From Macrolepiota albuminosa (lineage: Eukaryota > Basidiomycota > Agaricomycetes > Agaricales > Agaricaceae), in assembly GCA_027475525.1 (NCBI GenBank), contig JAMWFC010000119.1:62001-126000 (forward strand): a DNA stretch of 64,000 nucleotides. The letters are read 5' to 3'. The translations under genes were made by a program, and so were the position numbers. Positions 22,141 through 34,388 of the stretch are shown piece after piece. The first letter of the stretch is position 1. Every line of letters starts with the position of its first letter. Under the pieces are notes generated by a model that had not been told where the DNA came from, ran no database searches, and worked only from the letters and a program-made list of their open reading frames with translations.

Positions 22141-24087
22141 AGTAAGAATAACGTGTTTGATCGCGAGTACATAAACAAGGGACGGCCAGCCGTCAGGAAG
22201 GTCAACATCCTCTTTGATTAAATGTACTATTACTGCAGCATTACACAGGCCGTATTTTACAGCAAATCAAAATATACTGGTGCCGGACACGCAGTCTCTC
22301 AGGGAAACAGCAAAATCGTGCCGTAAGACGTGTCCTCTGGTTGACAGAACTCGTAAAGCACGACACGTTCTCGCAGTGTGCATACCAGTCCAAAACCGGC
22401 AAACATGTACCCAAGGGTATAGCAAATTGTATATGTACGACACATTCTCACAGTGTGCATACCGGTCCAAAACCGGCAAACATGTACCCAAGGGTATAGC
22501 AAATTGTATATGTCGATGTAACTATGAGGAGACCATTGAATGTACACTCGTTCATCCGGATAAATAAACCATTGTTTAATTGACACAATGTATAGATCGA
22601 TACGCAAACACCATGAAAGGCATCTGAATATGTATAGCCACAAATGCATGTAACATAACAGGGCATCGTAAGAGTGGTGCTGGTTTACCGCAGCATAATC
22701 ACATCAGATGATATGGTGGGTGCGTAAACCTTTGAGAGGTGCAGAGCCACCATTAGCAAGTCGCATGCATGATACATCGCATTCCGAATGCATGCAAGTT
22801 GCGTTTGAAATATTGTGTACCGCATAGAGCGGTTCAACAGTCTTTTCATTGGTTAAAAAGTGTCTAATCGCATTCAGTTAAGTGTGTATATGAAACATCG
22901 AAGTACAGGGTATAACTGACCTGATATTATATGCATTTGCATATATAACAAGGGCGTATAAACCGCACGCGATGAGCAGATAGACTCTAGCCCATCGCTT
23001 GACAAAAAAAGTGGTGAAGCGCATACCAATAATCATTGAAGCGTAGGAGGTTAGTATTTGTTACATAAGCGTCAGTATAGACGACCCTTCGGTAAGACCT
23101 GTTATTAAGGGTTACATAAGCATATGGATAGACGACCGGTAAATATTCAGCCCACATGGCATTTAAGGTTTACGATGTTACATAGTGTTATATACCTACA
23201 CAAAAAGACTGATTATGGAAATATCAACAGACATGGCATTTAAGGTTTACGATGTTACATAGTGTTATATACCTACACAAAAAGACTGATTATGGAAATA
23301 TCAACAGACATATACCGGTGTACACTGCAAAACAATATATTTAACACCTATATAATACAATGATAAGGTTGAGTATATCAAATATACATAATACCAACGC
23401 CGAGCCAACAATATAGCAATGAGGAGATAAGTCAGCAGGAAATTTAAAGGCACATGTACGTTGTGTTTAAGTAAGCTAGGATACGTCCACCTAATTACCG
23501 TATACTTAACTACCAGGCTTATGTAGTGAACATGCTTATCTATACATATAACAATAATAAATATATTAGTGCGACATTAAACGGGTAAGCTACAACAGCT
23601 CATATGTCAGTTTACACTATTCATATAACAATAATAAATATATTAGTGCGACATTAAACGGGTAAGCTACAACAGCTCATATGTCAGTTTACACTATTCG
23701 AGGGTTGAGGGGACAATTATATCACTTTGTAGGTGCAATGCAGCAACGTAATATCGGACAAGACAAATACTTATATATTAATATATTATACACACATACA
23801 TATTATATACTATGCCCTACGGCACAGTCGACAGGTCACAAGGGGCACATCACTTTTACGATAGCCGAGGCCTGCCGGTTCAGTATCCTGTGACAAAAGA
23901 GTGACGAACCTCAAATTGTCGCTGAGAAGAGACTCAATATTTTCTGCATATGCATATTTTTCTTCAGGTGAACCTCGTATATCTCACAATACAGAGTTCA
24001 GGATACATCACAACACATAATTCAGGAACAGCAAGATTTTACACGTGATAGGGCTATAATAGTTACTACATCAGGAATATTACAGTT
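22141..24087. other. Upstream flank of Helitron 1, no gene recognised
   Basis: An imperfect 77-bp tandem repeat (about 22361/22438, several substitutions) and two perfect 77-bp duplications (about 23154/23231 and 23545/23622) lie here. Two copies of a GTTACATAAGC...TAGACGACC motif (near 23060 and 23110) are the inverse of motifs on the other side of the Helitron. Short frames have no family resemblance. The Helitron 5' TC end should be in or near this stretch but was not identified. Confidence 0.5.
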
Positions 24088-26578
24088 TCAGAGGTCAGAA
24101 GATGCAATTCTAGGACGGACTACAATGGTCAAATGAGTAAGCACATGATAATACGGATGTGTTACTACAATAAATACGTACCTTGGCGACAAGTGTGTTC
24201 CGAAGCAGTCGAAGACGGACGACCTCGTTTGCGGATATTTCGATCAGATACTGTAGTCGAACGACGATCAGCTGGCGAAACAGTTTCCTCTGTCGAGGGT
24301 TTGTGGCCCAAATGCTGATGCGAATACGGTTCATCTACAGCGTCATTAAGAGGCTCGAAGTCATCATCAAAATCGTCTCCATCGCTGTATACAAGGGTTT
24401 TGTAAACGTCATCGTCCTTAGGATTGTTCCAATCTAGGCGAGGTGATATGTGTGATAGAGAGTACCCGAGTTCAGATGCCGTTTCCTTATCACCATAAAC
24501 CAAACTGTCGAGATAAGGACAATCTATTATATATAACTGAATAAACCAGTAATAAGAGAATAATGACAACCCTGTAGCACACCGTATGCATCACAAGTAG
24601 ACTTCTCTACAGTGTATGATGGGCCGTTCCAATAAAACGATCGGTCAGAAGAACTGGCTGTCATGGTTTTGAAATAATCCCATGCAGGCCCGCCGCGTAT
24701 ACATTTGCAAACTGCTGTCCGAACCAAAGAGGTACCCAGCCCTTCAACCTCACCTTGTATTCCCGACGCATGAGCGGCTCTCTTAAGTAGAACAAGCATA
24801 TGAGCATGACGAGCCAAAAACACAGAGTAAATGGTCTGGAACACGTTGTAACCGTTTAAAGAATCACCAGGCCTGCGAAAGGTATGACGAAGGAAGTACC
24901 AGTACATGATTTTGTGGGCCCTCGAGCGGTTTTTGATAGACAACTCAAAGGCACAAACATCTGTATTAAACGGGTAGTTCCAATTTATAAGAGCACTGTG
25001 CAATTTGAAATAATTGCACATCGAGAAAATAGACAGTGTGCCTTCCCAGGTATCCCAATCCGGCACGTGCTGATACTCCCAGTCTACAAGAAATTAAATA
25101 TTTTAAGAAATAAGTAATTAAATTAAATTGACTAAAAATTAGAAAGCAACATTGTGATGCTTACCTAGGTCGCCCTCAAAAAGTTTCTTTGTATACCGGT
25201 AGTAATGCGCAAGCATGCGGACCAGTATAGAATGAGAAGCCGTTCCGTGATCAGCGTTTGCGAGGGTTCGACTACCCACGAAATGATGATATATCCCAAT
25301 AACGGAATCAGCGAGAGTGGTCGCGAGATAATAATGACCTCCAATACATATGGAAGGAACCGGTGTCACGACACAAAGTGGCACGTTAGGGCGCACGATA
25401 CTATGGGATCAGTCATATATTATATACAGCAACATAAGGGCACCACTCACAAAACATCACCAGGTTCCAATACAACCACTTCGGTATCCCACAAGTCAGC
25501 GTTCGCCTCATACATTATGTATTTATCTGTAAAAATAGAGACAGTAGCGAAATCCTCGAAAGACCCGGACTTCGGTCGTGCAATATACAGTAACTTGAAG
25601 CCCGTTTCCACCCATAAGAAAGTACCATACCCGTTAGAACCAATGTGCCAGTAATGGTGGGCAGATCTGGTCAATGCTATTGCCCACCGCATGTCAGATA
25701 TCAGATAATTGTTGAAGGAGTCGCAATACGAGTATTGCCCATTTACTTGCGACCACGCAAACCAATCACCTGACATGGACAAGACAGGAAATGGATCTTA
25801 TACTGCAGGCATATCGAGAGTGCTCAGAGCCCGTGGTTCCGCAGACAAAACAGCAGCAAACACGTCGATCAGGGAACCTCTACGCATATGTTGAGTGTCT
25901 AGCGATGTGAAATCTATCATATGTAAGTGTATGTAATGAAACGCAGGAACACACAAACAGGCGTACCATGAATAGTGGTAACACTGTATATGTTGCAGAT
26001 GGATGCCAGTGTTGCACCGGTAAATCCGTTGTCTACATGGTCGACACCTTTGATCAATATGGCAGCATGGTCGGTCAGATATTTAGATATGCTGGTATTA
26101 GTGGGGTCCATCAATTCATCCATAGAAGCAATCTTGACAAACGTCGGTCTAGTCGACCCCCTAATGACCGAGTTGTGAAGTGAGTAAAACCATTGTAAAT
26201 CCTCTTTTAACTGTAGGGTGTCCAGCAGCAGTTATGGAAACAGATTACAGTACTTACGTGGAACTTGGGAGTAAACCGATATGCGTGGTTCGTCCCATGA
26301 ATTTCATACTCAACAGGACGTTCACTAGTCACAAATACAACGTCATCGAATACATCAACATCAGACTCGTTGAACTCCAAGTCCTGAAGTCATATGTCAT
26401 ACAGTGAAATAACATAGTAATCACATTCAACGGGTTACGTACAGTAACGTCAAGAGTCAAATCAATGAGGACACAAGGAAGTGAAATAACATAGTAATCA
26501 CATTCAACGGGTTACGTACAGTAACGTCAAGAGTCAAATCAATGAGGACACAAGGAACGCATTTGATAGGCCGTGTCC
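24088..26578 (-). pseudogene. JmjC-domain protein gene, 5'-truncated and catalytically altered
   Basis: An eight-exon minus-strand model has consistent phases: 26578-26520, 26383-26258, 26210-25967, 25913-25451, 25400-25165, 25083-24583, 24523-24182, 24119-24088 (TGA). Introns are mostly 48-61 bp; the first appears longer because of a 77-bp duplication at about 26403/26480. Landmarks of the agaric JmjC family (2-oxoglutarate, Fe(II) dioxygenases, histone-demethylase type): DFTSLDTQHMRRGSLIDVF, GDWFAWSQ, HYWHIGSNGYGTF, LEPGDV, RPNVPLCVVTP, ICIGGHYY. The HxD iron-binding motif is HIG, losing the acid, and PHCV is PLCV. A TAA lies in exon 4 (25798-25800). The tail is acidic, then basic (RKRGRPS). 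The 5' end is lost at or near the LTR beginning at 26618. A former chromatin-type enzyme; activity is unlikely. Confidence 0.75.
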
Positions 26579-26617
26579 TGTCGAAGAATCATCATCATCA
26601 ATAGGTTGACGATACGG

Positions 26618-27098
26618 TGATAGGCTTCTACTTGGACTGAGCGCATCAAGGGACATTATAGGCCGACCAACACTTGACACACTAGAGACTCTAGCGACCA
26701 GCCTTGGGTACAGAGCAGCCCTAGCGCGGGTGCTCTATGGCAAGACTTATCCATTCATCTCAATCACCAGTACCAGCCCCTCAGCGCCCTCCACTCAGTT
26801 ACTTTGGAGAACAAGAAGACTCAGAACTCATAGCGCTAGCACAACGGCGGAAGGTGACTCTGACCAAACCCCGATCAGTACTGAAAGGAGTTAGCAATTG
26901 GCGCTGTCAATCACCGAGGCACCTCAATCAGAAGTCTAAAAGAATCAATGACGACGAGACAGGATACACGCAGACCCGACATTTAAATCTATCAAAAGAT
27001 GGTACAATGTTTAGCGCCGGAATTAGCGCTCACAGCGTCTGTCGAGGATTCCCCGACCATACCCTGGGATAGCATGGCCAATTAAATTACATCAAAAA
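26618..27098 (+). repeat. LTR family 'LTR-B', 5' part, truncated
   Basis: It starts TGATAGGCTTCTAC and matches 48795-49280 collinearly for about 480 bp, including 'cctcaatcagaagtctaaa' and 'attagcgctcacagc'. The sequence before the TG differs between the two copies, which fixes the left boundary. It stops where LTR-A copy 4 begins, and the remainder of LTR-B is absent beyond that LTR. This copy keeps CG where the 48.8-kb copy has TG or CA. The open frame inside it (26737-27072) is not a gene. Confidence 0.7.
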
Positions 27099-27597
27099 TG
27101 TCAGGGGACTCCTCATTTCTTCCTTTTCTCACTCCTTATCTCTTCACTCTCCTTCCATTCATTCTCTTATTTCTTCTGACATTATTTCATTTTACTGTTT
27201 CTATTCTTTCAACACTATCTGTCAGTACCACTCTCAGCCCTTGAGATGCTCTGGTTCTTTAGCCACCATTCAGACAAGTGTGGGCCCACTCAGCACCGCT
27301 TCCAGACCGCTTATATAAGCCAGAGTTTGCCAGAGTTTGCCCCTTATTTGTACAAGTGTTTGTGTAGGCAATTTTCGAGTTTTTAAGGTTTTGTTGTACT
27401 GTACAGTTGTTTCCCACGCTTCAGAGGCCCCAGAAGCGTCCAACCTGGCATAGGGAATCCCTAGACTTGTTCTCTTTGGATCTCCCTCTGCCAGGTGAGT
27501 AGCTACCTTGATATTGTCAGTATATATTCTAATACACTTTGGATCTCCCTCTGCCAGCTGTGTAACTGAGCCACAGCCTCTAGAGGTCGCCCTTACA
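27099..27597 (+). mobile_element. Solo LTR, family LTR-A, copy 4
   Basis: 499 bp, TGTCAGGGGACTCC...GTCGCCCTTACA, with the promoter-like 'gcttatataagccag'. The flanks are AAAAA and GCGGA, so there is no target duplication. Together with the loss of the rest of LTR-B this suggests the copy marks a recombination or deletion junction, not a simple insertion. It is the least CG-depleted of the four copies. Confidence 0.8.
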
Positions 27598-27747
27598 GCG
27601 GAAAAATAAAGGAACTATACACGGTCCACATGACAGCAATCAGATTACTTCTTTATTTTTACCTTTCCCCTTGGGTAGCCCAGCAGAACGAGTCGGCTTA
27701 GAGGTAGCACCACGAGTTGTGGCCGATGCCGATATACCAACACCAGA

Positions 27748-30700
27748 TCAGGGAGAAGCAGTTGAACCAGCGACGCGAGATGTCTTGGCACTGGCACTAC
27801 AGCGTTTGGAGGGTATACCACCCACAGAACCAGAAGAAGAAATAGCTTTCGACCCTCCCGGAGCACCAGATGCAGGCCCTTCATGACCACTGGGTTTCAT
27901 CAAGGATGCCATGCGCCTGGTGCCTGCACCACCAACCACAACAAGATCAGGGGTGTGAAGAACCATGACGAACTTGATGTTAGTAGAAAGGAACCTAAAA
28001 ATAAGTAAATAAATAACCAATAAGAATATCGTAACAAATAGTGAACGTACACTGAAGAGGAACCTTCAAACCATCCAGCTGTGTAACCCACGGCAACAAC
28101 GGACCCCTTGGGAACATCGGACGTGTTACCATTGTATGAGCGCCAACTAGTGATAGCATTGAAGTCGGCAGCCGAAAACTGAAAGGCAGGCCCAGTTTCC
28201 GAACGACCGTCGTATACAGGAACTGGAAAGAAAGAAATAAATAAGTAGTCAAATAATGACACGGAAGACACACCTGTCAATTCATAATTTATTACTGCCT
28301 CCACAGAATTCTTGAACTTCGGAATCAGTACGATAGGAGCAGATTTGACAGAAAACATGGAATTGTCTGTAAGTACAGGAGGCTTCGAAAGAGCAGGCAC
28401 TGAGTAGCCACCTGCTACAAAGTGCAGTCAACACAAAGGTATGCTACACGCAAGTTGAAAATTTACAGTTTTTGAAGGACACACTCTTCCCTTCACCTCT
28501 GGTTACAAAGGCCATCCCATAGCTTGAGTAAGAGCCCATGGGATCAGAACATAATCCCAACGCGTTTCCAACATTGGCCATAGAACGTAGGAATTCTTGC
28601 TGGAATGGCACAATCATCAATCGTTTCTGTTTATAGGGGGACGAGTAACTGCGGCCATAGAACGTAGGAATTCTTGCTGGAATGGCACAATCATCAATCG
28701 TTTCTGTTTATAGGGGGACGAGTAACTGCTGACTTCTACACCGGAATCAAAGAGATGAGAAGCAGACACGACGCCGAACATGACGTCAATGCAAAAAGCA
28801 TTACCCCCATTATTTAATGCAAGGCGACAAGATTTGGCAGTAAGATTATCAGGATGTATGCGAGCTGAATGCACGTATAAGCCATGTTCGACCCACAAGA
28901 GGCCTCGAACCAAAGACCTATAAACATGTGTAACAATGATGCACATGAACAAGACAACATAATCACATACTCTGCATTTTCTCCGGACATCTTCGATGTC
29001 ACGGCTGATATACGTGCAAATCGCACTGATCCATCACTGATTTGTTTATCATATCCATACGGTATAATATTGAACACGCAACTATGCAAAAAATACATCA
29101 ATAAATGGTAACAGAATGGTACTTATTGCAATGCGGATGCTATAAACAGACATACGGAAGAGATGGGAGGGTATTATATGTAGTGGCGAACATAGGATCC
29201 TGTACATCCGGCTGCATAACTGGAGGATTAGTAACCATAACAGTTGGATCAGTAGCACCATTGAATCTAATAAAAAAAAAAAAATCAGAATGCAGAAATC
29301 AATCAAGCAAATAATAAGATGCTACTCTTCAATATCATAGTGTTCACCAGCACCAACATTGACAGGATTGTCGTGTTTAGTAGCGACGCCATGCACAGAT
29401 GTACTGGCATCTTCCATAACATGACAATCTTCGTTATCACCAGCACTCTCTTGCTCGTCGGCAGAGGCAGCAAACCCTAATGATTTGTCATCGGAATTGT
29501 CGCATGCAATCGGTGCACTGTCTGAGAAAACTAAGTCTGCCGCATCAGCTTCATCATCGGGTAATTCCAACGACTCAAAGCCACTCCCGTCGACCCCGTC
29601 GTCGGAGGCGTCTTTATCGACAATAGAGTCACTAATGGCGTAGAATTTTGTCGTCCAATGAATGGGCAGGCGGTTTACAAACGCAAGATGTACCGATACC
29701 ACAAATAAGAATAAAAATAAAAGATACACTGCATGAGCAGTATTTACAATAAATTTAAATATAAAATACTGACACTTCCAGCAAATCGTCGCTTTCTGCA
29801 AGCGATATGATGCTATTTCTGTTATCCGGGGAATTTTCAGGCACCGAGTTATCATCAGCCTTTATGTTGGAAAGGATACGTGTGGTCAATTTCGTGACCC
29901 CTGCAACCTGAGGGTTATCTGAAAGGGTGTGACTGCACCTGAAGATATATGAGAAACAACATTTTCAGGTGGATCATATTACAAATAGTGTAATCCGACT
30001 AACATAGTTTGCCCAGTTGGAGTGGACATTACATCATCTGTACTGGCCGAAAGCTTCTCCAAGGCACGTCTAAATGAACAGTATGCAGTCAACCAAAGGT
30101 CAAGAACATAACATTAGTACGCACATGACCGGGGACTCAACGCTTGAAGGGCCATCTGCCCTCTTCTTTTTCGGCGAAGGTGTACAGGGCATACTATCAC
30201 TACAAACAATAAGCAATCATTGAAATCGATATACAAGCATGTACACATCACAGGCGACACCAATTTTGCGCTTGGCTGAAGAGGAAGATGCAGAATCGGC
30301 ATCGACAGGCGAGTTGCCGGCTAACACAGCTGCAAATATACTGATAGCGCATGTCAAGGTTGTACATACGAACCGGCATCGACAGGCGAGTTGCCGGCTA
30401 ACACAGCTGCAAATATACTGATAGCGCATGTCAAGGTTGTACATACGAATGATTACATAATGCACACGTTCAATTGGTCTGCATTTCTTATAGTCAAATA
30501 TATCAGTATAAAAATAATACGTAGGCAGACATAAATTTACAAAGCTTGCAGCTGCTCATACAAAGGACAGTCAAATATATCAGTATAAAAATAATACGTA
30601 GGCAGACATAAATTTACAAAGCTTGCAGCTGCTCATACAAAGGACACGTCATATCTTCTGGTTTATCTGTGGTCTTCTTTGACTTTTTGCATGGGGGCAT
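27748..30700 (-). CDS. Unrecognised multi-exon basidiomycete protein gene
   Basis: The minus-strand start ATG is at 30700 (MPPCKKSKKTTDKPEDM, basic N-terminus) and the end TGA at 27748. Exon-like blocks with short introns read SPVDADSASSSSAKRKIG, SMPCTPSPKKKRADGPSS, an acidic segment (SDSIVDKDASDDGVDG, about 29630-29325), then a folded-looking C-terminal half: FNGATDPTVMVTNPP, GLLWVEHGLYVHSARIHPD, RLMIVPFQQEFLRSMANVG, MAFVTRGEGKS, VPVYDGRSETGPAFQF, SVVAVGYTAGWFEG, LSTNIKFVMVLHTPDLV and a Ser/Ala-rich tail. KKKR clusters suggest nuclear location. The C-terminal pattern resembles an expanded, unnamed agaric family. Duplications at about 28576, 30297 and 30492 disturb the frame. A decayed second copy of the middle exons lies at 49841-50396. 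Not every splice site was resolved. Confidence 0.6.
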
Positions 30701-31889
30701 GATAGTACCAAGTATAACAAAATAGAAACAAATACAGCGAGAGATAGATAGAGCAGAAGAGTGAGGATAAGGATGCCTACAGCACGCAGGTTTTATGGTG
30801 TCCTGGCAGACTAACAGACACGTAAACGTCAAAAGTAACGGAAGTTGAATAATCCAAATATAATAGTACAAGTACCCATGGTTGAATGATAAACTGAATA
30901 TACAGGCCAAATATAGGGGAAAAAGGGTTTAAAACAAATAAAAATAAAAATAAAAATACAGAAACACGGAGTTTACATTGGGTTAGAAGCTTTGAGCCAG
31001 CCATTTGGTAGATGGATAAAGAATAATTAATACTCACTTAGACAAATTGAACGACACCACCTGCGTAAGAAAACGTGACTTCACATAAGCTCTACATGTG
31101 CCAGACTGGCAAGCCTGGATGTAGAAAAGCAAAAAAGCGGAAAGATCCAGATACTACGAGAAATGTAGCAATAACGGTGTAAGAAGGAAGGGATACAATA
31201 GGCAAGCCAAAAGGTTAATTTGAAGTAGCCTTGTTCAATCCCATAGTAATAACAGAGTAATATGTAGGTAATATGAATAGGCAAACTAATCAGTCAGTTT
31301 GAATTAACCTATTTCAATCCTAAAAGATGATAGAAGCAAGTAACCCACTCAGTATCAAGGGAACAGACAATCTATAAGCCAAAATCAAATAAACTGATAC
31401 AACGGAATAAGCAATATATCAACGTGGAAATGCACATGCTTCGAAACAAAGAGAAAAGAACACAATCCCATGGGACGGGAGAATCCATGGGAAAGAAGTT
31501 GCCTGTGAGACAGTTAGAGGTTTTGCAGACAGGGAGATGCAACAAATCGGGTTGGTCTTATCTTTCCAAACACGTTGAATAGAAGAGATAAAATATATCC
31601 AAATCGCTAAGAAGCCAGACAGACAGTCAACCCTTAAACGTTGTCTGAATTATACCGATGCAACGTGACATGAGAACAAGAAGCCACGCAGATAGTCGAC
31701 CCTGAAAAGATGCTTATAATAGATGTCTGCCGTATGACACAAGACAGCATCAGCTCATCAGACATTCCGTAGCCCATCTTATCATCGCATACATATATAC
31801 ACAAATGAACAACGAGTATGACAAAAGCAATGCAAGTGCGTACTGAATGAAGTCTTTTAGAATCATAAAAGAAAAATATATATATTTAC
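30701..31889. other. Intergenic region between divergent genes
   Basis: It separates the minus-strand gene starting at 30700 from the plus-strand gene starting at 31890, so it should hold both promoters. An AAAAT-type run (about 30940-30956) is present. No coding block or repeat copy was recognised. Confidence 0.5.
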
Positions 31890-33043
31890 ATGGACATTGA
31901 CATAGGAAGTACCTTGGAACAACACGTCAAGTATGACAAGCACCGGGGAGAAGCACGACTTCATGACATTCTTCAGGTGAAATGAAAATATATATGTATG
32001 GTGTCCACACATAGATTTAATGGATTGTGAAGATTCCGGAATGGAAAAATACGGTAATAGTCCGGCAATACGAGAGCCCAAAAATATGGAGACTACTGCT
32101 AGCAGATGAGGACGGCAAGGCGACGAACGAGGAAGCAACATTCACGGTGTATGGTGCAATAGCAGACATAGATCTGCCCCCATTTAAGATAGGAGGATCT
32201 ATAAAGTGAGCGTTCAATGATGCTACACATATTGAAGATGGCTGATAGGGATGTAGTGAATTCAATCGGAAGTGTAAATACCTCAAACAGTCAATAAAAC
32301 TGGACGGGCTTGGCACGCAGCAGTTCGACGACGCCATGGCTGCGGCGAAAACAGTATACAAAGCATTTGACCGGGAGTTCAAAGAGGGCGAACTGGAAGA
32401 ATGGTCGGAAGAAATGTCAGACGAAGGAAACAAGATATTGTATGCAAACAATAGGGTGTTTACACCCGCAAAGGACTCGGACAAACAAGAAGTTCACATT
32501 CCATTCGAAAAGGATACTGACCCCAATGGATTGCTCGAAAAAATTGCATGAGGGGGATTCAAGAGAACATCAGACAATGTCGTCGAGTATGCGCAAGCAA
32601 GGATAACATTGGAAGGAGATAAAACATAAGAATACACGGACAACAACCATAAAACATAGATGCTCACACAAATCAAAGGTTCAAGAGGATCAAACCGCAG
32701 TCCTTCCGAATCGGCGATATAGTCGCGGCGCAGGTATCCTTCGCAGTCGTTCCATTGAGGGGAGGGAAGTACAAGATGTTAACAGTTTTGAGATTGATAA
32801 CGCTGCTGGACAAAACATTTGCACTAGTGAGCGGCCATATAAACAATAAATGTATTCTTCTTACTCTGACAATTACCAAGAAGAGGAAGGAGCAACCGCT
32901 CAAATGCAAAGACTACGAGCCGGTGAAAAGAAAGCTCTGAACGTATGAAGACAACAGAGAACCCCAACAGAGGGCCGGCAAGGCGGTCAGTACCAGCAAT
33001 TTCGAGCAACAAATGTTGAATTACATGAACATTGACGACTGAT
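31890..33043 (+). pseudogene. Unrecognised basidiomycete gene with in-frame TGA codons
   Basis: The model starts MDIDIGSTLEQHVKYDKH (31890), with a GTGAAA donor at 31977. Later blocks read IPEWKNTVIVRQYESPKIW, ADEDGKATNEEATFTVYG, QFDDAMAAAKTVYKAFDRE (about 32320-32549), GGFKRTSDNVVEYAQARI, and a C-terminal block FKRIKPQSFRIGDIVAAQV, FAVVPLRGGKYKMLTVLRL (about 32670-32940). The last block resembles a widespread, unnamed agaric family. The frame is crossed by TGA at about 32549 and 32938 yet continues in the same register to a final ...YMNIDD stop near 33043. Either it is decayed, or splicing removes these points in ways I could not see. Confidence 0.5.
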
Positions 33044-33542
33044 ATCTTACAATGGCTTTGATACTACCTCTTGAGACATTTTTACCCAACGTGGTCCATT
33101 ATATTTTCACCGAGTTATCCTATTTCTCACATCTGGTCAATCGGTCGTCCCTGCTGAATTGTTCCGCAAGCTCTCATCTATTTTCACCGAGTTATCCTAT
33201 TTCTCACATCTGGTCAATCGGTCGTCCCTGCTGAATTGTTCCGCAAGCTCTCATCGCTGTTCCCTCATTGCCTTTCTATATTAACCCGAGTACCAAGCAC
33301 TGCATATACCACCGTCCATAGCGCTAACATACCACATACTACCGCCCACATCATGTTGTGTCATTTGTTTGTTTGTTTTTTTTTTTTTGTATTTTTCCCA
33401 GTTAATACAGTAATAATTAAGTGTCATCATCAAAACAACATATTGTAATAAGTGTCATTGCATCAAAATAATACATTGATTATATAATCAACTGTATGGA
33501 TGAACGGTTTGGCAATACCTACCAAAGAAAATTATATGTATA

Positions 33543-33576
<34 letters not shown>

Positions 33577-33795
33577 TTTTCTCCCTTAATGCTTGATCAA
33601 TGAATTTTCTAAGTACGATACCTTTATAAACTGCAGACCAAGAAAGATTAAATACAACATTGACGGATAAATAGTTATATCACCTCAAACGATACGTGAA
33701 GGTAAAAGCAATATTACACGTTTTAGATTCAATTAGATTGTTTCACACTCGAAAGAATGTAATAATACAGAATACATGTAGCAATCACAGAACTC
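33044..33795. other. Intergenic with simple repeats
   Basis: It contains a 77-bp duplication (about 33102/33179), a T run near 33376-33388, and an ATT microsatellite (about 33545-33578). No gene was recognised. Confidence 0.6.
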
Positions 33796-34388
33796 GTGGC
33801 TGTACAGCAATAGTATACTCAAACAATGCACAGCCACAATAACACGATTGGGATAAATAATTAAATACAGCCGTACGTCTACAATGCTATCTATTTCCGC
33901 TACATGGTAGCTAAGGACATATCAGGTAGGAAACACCTCGGTAGACCCACAGCTGAACAGTATAGGCATAACTAAAAGGGTGCAATTGGGGTAGCATCAA
34001 AAACCCAATGAAGAAAGCTTGCCACCACCACGAGCGAAATCCACTATTTACATAAAGGAAGAGTTTGAAGGATAAGGCTATTATGATAGAAAGGGCCTGT
34101 TAGGATGCGACTAAGCCAGCAAGCGAGCGTTGGACCCAACCCCTGGTGGCTGTATATCAGTCGAATATACGATTGATACACAGCCACTATATGCATGAAA
34201 TTACATGCTATTACTATATTGACAATAAATAATTAAATATATAATATAAAATATATGTTCATGATTATAGTGGCTGTGCAACGGCTATTACTATATTGAC
34301 AATAAATAATTAAATATATAATATAAAATATATGTTCATGATTATAGTGGCTGTGCAACGGCCGCATATTTGAATAGTACACAGCCAC
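33796..34388. repeat. Three 42-bp units with GTGGCTGT/ACAGCCAC inverted ends
   Basis: Units at 33796-33837, 34146-34187 and 34347-34388 are each exactly 42 bp. Each starts GTGGCTGT and ends ACAGCCAC, with 26 bp of unrelated centre. The gap between units 2 and 3 contains a 77-bp duplication (about 34208/34285), which also repeats the first bases of unit 3. The outer flanks between units 2 and 3 are themselves inverted (ACAGCCACTATA and TATAGTGGCTGT). Confidence 0.75.

Noticed and set aside
24088..26578. TET/JBP-type dioxygenase linked to KDZ transposons
   Set aside because: The motif order (HYWHI-SNG, then RPN-P--V-TP and GGHYY) is that of JmjC, and no KDZ transposase is seen nearby.
26737..27072. 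111-codon frame as a gene
   Set aside because: It lies entirely within LTR-B and is not open in the second copy of that LTR.
33796..34388. CRISPR-like array (repeat ends, variable centres)
   Set aside because: Only three units, irregular spacing, 8-bp repeats that are inverted, no cas genes, and the surrounding DNA is fungal.
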